Positions 32,990-40,200 of a stretch of DNA of 64,000 nt are shown here, piece after piece (the stretch's first letter is position 1; every line of letters begins with the position of its first letter). The notes beneath the pieces are model-generated. The model made no database searches, was not told the DNA's origin, and saw only the letters and a program-made list of their open reading frames with translations. The stretch is from DASQMT01 sp963835735 (GTDB lineage Bacteria; Actinomycetota; Thermoleophilia; Solirubrobacterales; Solirubrobacteraceae): positions 1,054,001 through 1,118,000 of the forward strand of contig CAWIGP010000002.1 in assembly GCA_963835735.1 (NCBI GenBank), in the 5' to 3' direction. The position numbers and the translations under genes are program-made.

Positions 32990-34506
32990 TGCGGGTCGGC
33001 GACGTCATCCGCCGCCATGCGGCCGCGCGTCCCGAGGTCGTGGCGCTCCGCCACGCCGAGCGGGAGCTCACGTACGGCGAGCTGGACGAGCGCTCCAACC
33101 GGCTCGCGCAGGCGCTCCTCGCGTCCGGCGTGAGCGCCGGCACCCGCGTCGCCTACCTCGACCGCTCGTCGCCGGAGGTCGTGGAGCTGCTGTTCGCCGC
33201 GAGCAAGGTCGGGGCCGTGCTCGTGCCGCTCAACTGGCGCCTTGCGCCGCCGGAGCTGGCGGCGGTGCTGGCGGACTCGCAGGCGCCGGTGGTGATCGCC
33301 GGCCCGACGTACGGCGAGTTGGCCGCGGCCGTGCTCGAGCGGCTGGATCCGGAGCCTCGCTTGGTCATGGTCGGCGACGCCTACGAGCGCTGGCTGGCCG
33401 CGCACCGCCCGCGTGATCCGGGAGGACGCGGCGATGGCGCGGACGTGATCGTGCAGATGTACACGTCGGGCACCACCGGGGTCCCCAAGGGAGTCCTGAC
33501 CACGCACGACAACCTGGCGGCCGCCGCACGGACATCGCCGCGCTGGGCGTTCGACGAGCGGTCGGTGAGCCTCACGCCGCTACCGATGTTCCACATCGGC
33601 GGGATCGGCTGGGCGTACTGCGGCCTGTGGCACGGCGCCACCACCGTCCTGGTGAGCGAGTTCGATCCCGCGCGCGTGCTCGACATCCTCGAGCACCAGC
33701 GCGTGACCAACGCGGTGCTGGTGCCCACGATGCTGCAGATGCTGACCGCCGTGCCCGGCGCCGCCGAGCGCGACTACCCGGCGCTGCGCTCGATCGCCTA
33801 CGGCGCTGCCCCGATCACCACGCCGGTGCTCAAGGCGGCGCTGCGCACGTTCGGCTGCGCGCTGTTCGGGCTGTACGGCCTGACCGAGAGCACCGGCGGC
33901 GTCGTCGCGCTCGAGCCGGACGATCACGATCCGGGCGGCCCGCGCGAGCACCTGCTGCGGTCCGCCGGCCGGCCGTATCCGTGGGTCGAGATGCAGATCG
34001 TCGATCCGGCCGGCGGCGCCCGGCTGCGTCCGCGCGAGGTGGGCGAGGTATGGCTGCGCGCGCCCAACGTCAGCCCGGGCTACTTCAACCGGCCCGCCGA
34101 GACGGCGGCGGCGCTGACGCCGGATGGTTGGCTGCGCACCGGCGACGGTGGCTACGTCGACGAGCAGGGCTACCTGTTCCTCACCGACCGGATCAAGGAC
34201 ATGATCGTGAGCGGGGGCGAGAACGTGTACCCGGTCGAGGTCGAGGAGGCGCTCGCGCAGCACGCCGACGTCGCCGACGTAGCGGTCATCGGGGTGCCGG
34301 ACACGGTGTGGGGCGAGGTGGTCACGGCGCTGATCGTCCCCCGCCCGCGGACGCGACCGACGCCGGATGAGCTGGTCGCGTTCGCGCGCGAGCGACTGGC
34401 CGGCTACAAGCTCCCGCGCTCGGTCGAGTTCGTCGACGAGCTGCCCCGCACGCCCAGCGGCAAGGTGCTCAAGCGCGAGCTGCGCGAGCGGTATTGCAAT
34501 CGCTGA
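32989..34506 (+). CDS. AMP-forming acyl-CoA ligase (class I adenylate-forming)
   Basis: A 505-residue long- or medium-chain acyl-CoA ligase. Motifs: VQMYTSGTTGVPKGVLTTH (A3), GLYGLTESTGG (A5), GWLRTGDGGYVDEQGYLFLTDR (A7/A8), IVSGGENVYPVEVE and the A10 Lys in PRTPSGKVLKREL. The ATG overlaps the hydrolase stop (TGATG). It is the last gene of the PHA operon. It probably activates fatty or hydroxy acids, feeding beta-oxidation or re-synthesis of PHA precursors. Confidence 0.92.
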   Translation: MRVGDVIRRHAAARPEVVALRHAERELTYGELDERSNRLAQALLASGVSAGTRVAYLDRSSPEVVELLFAASKVGAVLVPLNWRLAPPELAAVLADSQAPVVIAGPTYGELAAAVLERLDPEPRLVMVGDAYERWLAAHRPRDPGGRGDGADVIVQMYTSGTTGVPKGVLTTHDNLAAAARTSPRWAFDERSVSLTPLPMFHIGGIGWAYCGLWHGATTVLVSEFDPARVLDILEHQRVTNAVLVPTMLQMLTAVPGAAERDYPALRSIAYGAAPITTPVLKAALRTFGCALFGLYGLTESTGGVVALEPDDHDPGGPREHLLRSAGRPYPWVEMQIVDPAGGARLRPREVGEVWLRAPNVSPGYFNRPAETAAALTPDGWLRTGDGGYVDEQGYLFLTDRIKDMIVSGGENVYPVEVEEALAQHADVADVAVIGVPDTVWGEVVTALIVPRPRTRPTPDELVAFARERLAGYKLPRSVEFVDELPRTPSGKVLKRELRERYCNR

Positions 34507-34553
34507 ACTGAATTCATCTTGACGTTAGCTCGCGCGCTTGCTAACTTGCTAAC
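34504..34553 (+). promoter_or_regulatory. Phasin gene promoter with TetR-type operator and TTGCTAAC repeats
   Basis: The operator copy TGAACTGAATTCA (34504-34516, 5 of 6 symmetric) touches the -35 box TTGACG (34519-34524). A 17-nt spacer and -10 TAACTT (34542-34547) follow. Two tandem TTGCTAAC octamers (34538-34545 and 34546-34553) cover the -10 region, and an upstream GTTAGC (34524-34529) makes an inverted pair with the first. The tandem octamers are a candidate site for the XRE regulator encoded next to the phasin. Confidence 0.55.
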
Positions 34554-34589
34554 GAGTCCAGTCAAACCAACCCTGAAAGGCAGCTTCAG

Positions 34590-34871
34590 ATGCCCACCCA
34601 GAGCAAGACGAACCCGGTCAACGAGACGATCGACGCCGCCACCGAGCGCGTCGTGGAGCTCAACGAGAAGGCCGTGGCGAACGGCAAGAAGGCGAGCGGC
34701 GCGGTCCTCGACACCTACGAGAAGACCGTGGTCTCGTTCACCGAGTCCTATGAGAAGGCCGCCGGCGCGACCAAGGTGGACTGGATCGTCACCGCCGCCA
34801 CGGCTCAGGCGGACTTCACGCGCGAGCTCACGAAGGCGTACACGAGCGCCGCGCGCGAGCTCGTCTCCTGA
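34590..34871 (+). CDS. Phasin-like granule protein
   Basis: A 93-residue, Ala/Lys/Glu-rich helical protein: NETIDAATERVVELNEKAVAN, then LDTYEKTVVSFTESYEKAAG and TAQADFTRELTKAYTSAARELVS. Composition and amphipathic pattern match short actinobacterial phasins, the amphiphilic proteins that coat PHA granules or lipid bodies. It follows GAAAGGCAGC and has its own promoter. It is convergent with an XRE regulator gene, a pairing known for phasin-like genes. Confidence 0.78.
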   Translation: MPTQSKTNPVNETIDAATERVVELNEKAVANGKKASGAVLDTYEKTVVSFTESYEKAAGATKVDWIVTAATAQADFTRELTKAYTSAARELVS

Positions 34872-34877
34872 TCCTCG

Positions 34878-35240
34878 TCAGCGATCGGGCGCCGGCGCGC
34901 CGCGCCGGCGCCGGCGATCGCCGGCGAACGCGGCGTAGACCTCGAGCAGCGCGTCGCGCTGTCGCGCGGTCAGCGTCGGGTCGGCCCGGATCGCGGCGAC
35001 CACCGCGGGTTCGTCCGCCTCGTCCTCGGGCCGCCGGCCGCCGTGCTCCTGCAGCGCCTGCGCCGACAGCTCGAGGTTCTGCGCGATCGCGTCGAGCACC
35101 TTCTCGGAGGGCTCGCGCAAGCCACGCTCGATCTGCGACAGGTACGGGTTCGAGATGCCGACCAGGTCGGCCAGCTGGCGCATCGAGAGATCCTGCAGCT
35201 CGCGCTGCCGGCGGATGAACTCGCCGAGGGGAGACGTCAC
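34878..35240 (-). CDS. XRE-family (Cro/CI) HTH regulator
   Basis: A 120-residue regulator. The N-terminal HTH_3 domain (about residues 7-62) reads FIRRQRELQDLSMRQLADLVGISNPYLSQIERGLREPSEKVL, and a helical tail ends in a basic RRRRRG cluster. Convergent to the phasin-like gene with only 6 nt between stops. Comparable XRE proteins sit beside phasin-like genes in actinobacteria, so autoregulation and control of the phasin, possibly through the TTGCTAAC repeats, is the likely role. Confidence 0.87.
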   Translation of the reverse strand: MTSPLGEFIRRQRELQDLSMRQLADLVGISNPYLSQIERGLREPSEKVLDAIAQNLELSAQALQEHGGRRPEDEADEPAVVAAIRADPTLTARQRDALLEVYAAFAGDRRRRRGAPAPDR

Positions 35241-35264
35241 GGCGTGGAACGCTAGCGCCGGCGC

Positions 35265-35492
35265 TCAGGCCTCCTCCGCGATCCGCTTGATCGCCGCCAG
35301 CCGCGCATCCCACTGCGACGCGAGCCCGGCCATCCAGCGCGCGGTCGCGCCGAGCTGCTCCGGCCGCACCGTGTAGCGCACCTCGCGGCCCGTCCGGCGA
35401 CCCTCGACCAGCCCGGCGATCAGGTTCAGCACGCGCCAGCGGGTCGGGTCCGCGAGCGTGGCGAACACCTCGGCTGAGGGTCCGTCGCTCAG
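35265..35492 (-). pseudogene. ArsR-family regulator remnant lacking its recognition helix
   Basis: Reads EVFATLADPTRWRVLNLIAG, then directly LVEGRRTGREVRYTVRPEQLGATARWM and ends KRIAEEA. ArsR proteins of the SRPBCC-linked type have about 35 more residues between LIAG and LVEGRR, containing the helix-turn-helix (SRQAVSKH-type). Here these are missing without loss of frame, so the product could not bind DNA normally. There is no ATG or GTG at the expected position (CTG 35492, or GTG 35468 inside the domain). It is treated as a decayed gene. Confidence 0.65.
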
Positions 35493-35660
35493 GCCCTCAC
35501 CCGCCCGTACTCCTCCCAGCGCAGCACCAGCGGGCCGCCGGGACGCAGATCGATCTCGGCGCCGGCGTCTGCGAACCAGCCGCCGATGTGCTCGGCCTCC
35601 GTGAGCACGGACCAGACGCGCTCGACCGGCGCGGCGATCGCGCATCGATCACCGATGAGT
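35489..35660 (-). pseudogene. SRPBCC (AHSA1-like) protein fragment
   Basis: In the frame next to the ArsR remnant the minus strand encodes AIAAPVERVWSVLTEAEHIG, then GWFADAGAEIDLRPGGPLVL and RWEEYGRVRA, followed by a stop. That is the first third of an AHSA1/START-like domain protein, which is normally about 150 residues. No start codon is available in this frame, and the expected N-terminal strand (V-I-D-A) lies in another frame just upstream. It is the partner of the ArsR remnant in an originally functional pair. Confidence 0.6.
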
Positions 35661-35713
35661 TCCGCACGCTCCGATCGTTCTACCGACCGTCAACCCCGAA
35701 CAGGAGCAGCACG

Positions 35714-36310
35714 ATGAGCAAGGTCTTCACCGGCGCGAGCATGTCGCTCGACGGCTACGTCTCCGGTCCGAACGAGTCCGGGTTCGAGCACCTCTTCAAG
35801 TGGTACGGCAACGGCGAGGTCGCAATCGAGACCGCCGACCCCGGCATGACGGTGCAGATGACGCCGGAGAACGCCGACCACTGGCGCGTCGTGGCGCAGA
35901 TGGCCGGCGCGCTCGTGGTCGGCCGCAAGCTGTTCGACTTCACGAACGGCTGGGGCGGCACCCACCCGCTCGGAGTGCCGGTGATCGTGCTCACCCACAG
36001 CGTGCCCGACGGCTGGCCGCGCGACGACGCGCCGTTCACGTTCGTGAGCGAGGGCATCGAGCGCGCGGTGGCGGTCGCGAAGGAGCTCGCCGGCGACAAG
36101 GCGGTCGGCCTCAACAGCGGCATGATCGCCAGCCAGGCGCTCGAGGCGGGGCTGATCGACGAGATCTGGGTCGACCTCGTGCCGGTCCTGCTGGGCGGCG
36201 GCACGCCGTTCTTCTCGGAGCTGGCGAAGACGCCGTTCGAACTGGAGGGGCCGCTGTCGATCGTCGACGGCACCGACGTCACCCACCTGCGCTATCGCGT
36301 CAGGCGCTGA
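35714..36310 (+). CDS. Dihydrofolate-reductase-family (RibD C-terminal-like) reductase
   Basis: A 198-residue DHFR/RibD-C fold protein: KVFTGASMSLDGYVSGPNES at the start, VVGRKLFDFTNGWGG, VPVIVLTHSVPDGW, KAVGLNSGMIASQALEAGLIDEIW and LLGGGTPFF. This YyaP/YwjB-like family binds NADPH; the substrate is unknown. It is often next to ArsR-SRPBCC pairs, as with the remnants upstream here. Its 3' end overlaps the convergent hydroxyacid dehydrogenase gene by 11 nt. Confidence 0.88.
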   Translation: MSKVFTGASMSLDGYVSGPNESGFEHLFKWYGNGEVAIETADPGMTVQMTPENADHWRVVAQMAGALVVGRKLFDFTNGWGGTHPLGVPVIVLTHSVPDGWPRDDAPFTFVSEGIERAVAVAKELAGDKAVGLNSGMIASQALEAGLIDEIWVDLVPVLLGGGTPFFSELAKTPFELEGPLSIVDGTDVTHLRYRVRR

Positions 36311-37253
36311 CCGGAGTCGGCGGATCGTCGCCCGCCAGCACCGCGATCACGTTGGCGGCCGCGAGCTCGGCCATCGCGGTCCGGGTCTCGCGTGTCGCCG
36401 AGCCGAGATGCGGGACCAGGACGGCGTTCTCGAGCTCGAGCAGGTCCGGGTCGACCTCGGGCTCGCGCTCGAACACGTCGAGCGCCGCGCCGGCGATCAC
36501 GCCGTCGCGCAGCGCCGCCGCGAGCGCGGCCTCGTCGACGATGGGACCGCGTGCGGTGTTGACGAGGTAGGCGTCGTCGCGCATCCGGGCGAGCGCGGCG
36601 GCGTCGATCAGGTGCCGCGTCTCCGGCGTCAGCGGGCAATGCAGCGAGACCGCGTGCGAGCGCTCGAGCAACTCGTCGAGCTCGACCCGACCGGGCTCGT
36701 CCCCGAGCGAGCGCTGCGTGTACACGATCTCCATCCCGAACACCCGCGCCCGCTGCGCGGTCGCCCGGCCGATCTCGCCGTAGCCGACGATCCCGAGCGT
36801 CTTGCCGCGCAGCCCGCGACCGAGCATGAAGTCGATCGCCCACGCCCACGGCTCGCGCGAGCGGATCAGCCGCTCGCCCTCACCGAGCCGTCGCGTCACC
36901 GCGAGCAGCAGCGCGATCGCGAGATCGGCGGTCGCGTCGGTCAGCACGCCCGGAGTGTTGGTCACCGTGACGCCGCGGGCGCGGGCTGCGTCGACGTCGA
37001 CATTGTCGTAGCCGACGGCGACGTTGGCCACCACGCGCAGCCGCTCGCCGGCCGCGTCCAGGAACGCGTCGTCGACGCGGTCGTGCAGCATCGTCACGAC
37101 CGCGTCGGTGCCGCGCACCGCTTCGTGGAGCTCGTCGGTCGCGAGCGCGCGCGGCTCGGGCGAGACCCACACGTCGGCGCCGCTCCCGCGCAGTGCGGCG
37201 AGCGCCGGCTCGGGCAGTGCGCGTGTGACGACGATGCGCGGCACGGCCGGCAC
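36300..37253 (-). CDS. D-isomer-specific 2-hydroxyacid dehydrogenase (glyoxylate/hydroxypyruvate reductase type)
   Basis: A 317-residue NAD(P)-dependent reductase. It has VVANVAVGYDNVDVDAARARGV, a LGIVGYGEIGRATAQRA Rossmann motif, HCPLTPETRHLIDA, the catalytic Arg in LVNTARGPIVDE, the Glu in DVFEREPEVDP and the His in NAVLVPHLGSATRETR. This is the glyoxylate/hydroxypyruvate/gluconate reductase group. It lies alone; a link with the glyoxylate genes at 42.8-45 kb is possible but unproven. Confidence 0.92.
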   Translation of the reverse strand: MPAVPRIVVTRALPEPALAALRGSGADVWVSPEPRALATDELHEAVRGTDAVVTMLHDRVDDAFLDAAGERLRVVANVAVGYDNVDVDAARARGVTVTNTPGVLTDATADLAIALLLAVTRRLGEGERLIRSREPWAWAIDFMLGRGLRGKTLGIVGYGEIGRATAQRARVFGMEIVYTQRSLGDEPGRVELDELLERSHAVSLHCPLTPETRHLIDAAALARMRDDAYLVNTARGPIVDEAALAAALRDGVIAGAALDVFEREPEVDPDLLELENAVLVPHLGSATRETRTAMAELAAANVIAVLAGDDPPTPVSA

Positions 37254-37263
37254 TATGTCGCGC

Positions 37264-40200
37264 TCAGCGCGTGCATGCCGGGTCGTAGTCGCGTCCAGGC
37301 AGGAACTCGTCCCATTCGGTAGGGGTTAGCCGCCGGCCTGCGACAGCGCACGCGTGGGCGATCAGCGACGCAGGCCTTATGTCCCAGCGGAACGCCCGAC
37401 CGGTGTCGTAGCCGGCGATCAGCCCGGTGCCGTCCGGCGTGAACAGCGCAACGTTCGACCGTCCGGCCAGCCCCGGCAGTGGCGCACCGACGGCCTGCTC
37501 GCTCTCGATGTCCCACAGCCGCACGCTGCCGTCCGTGCTGCTGGTCGCCAGCGTTCGGTTGTCGCGGCTGATCGCAGTCCAGTGGACCGCCCCGGCGTGT
37601 CCCGTGAACCTGCGTGTGACCGGCGCCCAGTCATCCGCCGACCAGACCTGCGCTGCGCCGCGCATGCTCGTCAGCGCGAGGAGCCGCCCGTCCGGCGAGA
37701 AGCGCGCCGATCCGACGTCGCCCGCCGGCCGTAGCCGCTGTATGACCCGGCGTTTGCGCACGTCCCAGACCTCGAGCGTGTCGGGTGGCAGCACCACGAC
37801 GGCCAAGCGCCCGTCAGGGCTCAGCTGTGCATCGTTCGGGATCTGCGCGAACCGCAGCGGAGCGCCGAGCGGTCGTCCGGAGGGAAGCGACCAGAAGCGG
37901 ACGGTCTGGTCCCGGCTCGTGGTGACCATGAGGCTGCCGTCGGCACTGATGCTGGGCGTCGAGATCTCCAGCTCGTGACCGCGCAACCGCCTGAGCACCC
38001 GGCCTGTGTCGGCGTCGACGAGGGCGAGGAATCCCTCGGGCCCGCCCACCACGAGCAGATGGCTGCCGGGCACGAACGCCATCCCGAGCACCGGCGGTGG
38101 CGTGACGACCGGGAACGGAGGGCGCCGCGCAAACCTATCCGCAGTTACCACGCCGATCGCCCCATCGCCCTGGCCGACGGCGAGCAGGCGGCCGTCCGAG
38201 CTCAACGCGTAGCGCGCGTTCCTGTAGTTGCTGCCCCCGGCCCGGAACGGACGCCCGAGGCGACGCGCGCCGGCCAGGTCCCAGACGATGATGCTGCCGT
38301 CGATGCTCGCGCTGTAGAGCGTCCTGCCGTCGCGGGCGACCGCGAGCGACCGAACGGCGCCCGCGTGTCCGGCGAGCCGTTCCACGACCGCCGCGCTGCC
38401 GACGTCCCAGACGTTCACGGCGCCGTCGGCGTTCGCCGTGATCACGGTGCGGCCGTTCGGTGTGAAGGCAATGCGCTCGACCGGATCCTCGCGCGGGCCC
38501 GACGCGACGCGCAGCGCGCCGGAACGCAGGTCGAGCAGGCGCAGCGCGCCGCCCTCACCTGCGACCGCAAGCATCCGGCCGTCCGGGCTGACCGCGGCCT
38601 GCGCAGCCCGGCCGAAGCCCACCGGAAGGCGGCGCAGAACGCGCAGCCGGGCCGTGTCGCGAACGATCGTCTGCTTCTTCCCGGCCACCACCAGGCGGCG
38701 ACCATCGCTCGTGAGCGCCATCGGCGTGCTCGTGAAGATGCCGCCCGTGGTCAGGTACGTGCCGCCGACCCGTGCCGGATCGTTCAGCCGCGCTCCGGTC
38801 TTCGCGTCGACGCGGACGAGGTCCGACCGTCCTCCCAGGAAGTCCACCAACACGACGAAGAGCGTGCGCCCGTCGGCCGAATACAGCATGCGATCCACGG
38901 CTCGATCGGCCGGGATCGTCACGCCTGTGACGAAGCGGTGCGTATGCGTGTCGAACACCGCGATCCGCGCATCGAGCTCCGTCCCGCGGGCGAGCGCCAG
39001 GCTCCGGCCGTCCGGACTGTAGGCCAACGCATAGATCCCGTTGTCGTCCGGACTGGCGCTCACGCCGAAGCCCGGCCTGATGACCGTGCGCTGCTGCGTG
39101 CGCGCGTCGACGAGGAGGAGGTTGCCGAACTCGTCGCCGGCGGCCAGCGTCCGCTGGTCGGGGCTGAGCGCGACGCTGAGGAAGCGCTCGCCGCGACCGC
39201 GGATCACGCCGACGGCGGCAGGGCTCTTGACCAGCGCGGCGAGCAGGTTTCCCCGTGTCTGGAAAGTGTCGTCGAGCTCGACGCCCTGGCGCGCGAGCAG
39301 CAGCGCGCGATCCAGTTCGCTCTCGACGAGCGCGCGGGCGCCGAGCCGTTGCGCGTCTGCCGCGCGCGCCTGGCCGCGCGCCGTGCCGCGCTCGTGAAGC
39401 GCCACCAGACTCGCCACGATCGCCAGCACGAGCAGCACGGCGACAGCGCCGAGCACGACACGCAGCGTCCGCACGGCGCGCTCGCTTGCGCCCCTGCTCT
39501 CGCGCAGGAACGACCGCTCGGTCGCATTGAGCTCCACCCCGTGGGCCGCCGACCAGTCGAGCGCCGCGGCCAGCCGCGCGCCGCGATACAGCTCGCCCGG
39601 GTCGCGACCGCCGGCGTCCCATTCGCGCCCAGCGAGGTGCAGCTGGTGGTGTAGGTGGCGGCCGTCGGCGTCCTCCTGGAGCCAGCCGCGCAGGCGCGGC
39701 CACTCGTGAAGCAGCGCCTCGTGCGCGACCTCGACCTCGCCGCCGCCGACCGTCACCAGACGGTCCTCGGCCAGCACGGAGAGCACCTCGTCGATCCCGT
39801 CGCCCTCGAGCTCCGCCATCGGGACGCGCTGGCGCACCACCGCGTCGCCTTCGCCCTCGCCCGCGAGGCGCAGCAGGAGCCTTCGGGCGACGTCGCGCTG
39901 CTCGGAGTCGAGCCGCTGGTAACTGTGCTCGGCGAGCCGCGCCACCGCGCCGTGCACGCCGCCGCTGCGCCGGTAGTCGCTGAACCGCAGGAATCGGCCG
40001 TCGCGCTGCTGCCACAGCTCGAGCAGCGACGTCGACAGCAGCGGCAGTGCGCCGGGCTCGCCTTCGACGTCGGCGATCAGTGCGTCGACGAGCTCTCGTT
40101 CGACCCGCAATCCGGCGCGGCGTGCCGGAAGCTCGATCGAGCGGCGCAGCTCGTCGCGGCGCATCGGACCGACGAGCACCTGGTTCGCGCCGAGCAAGCG

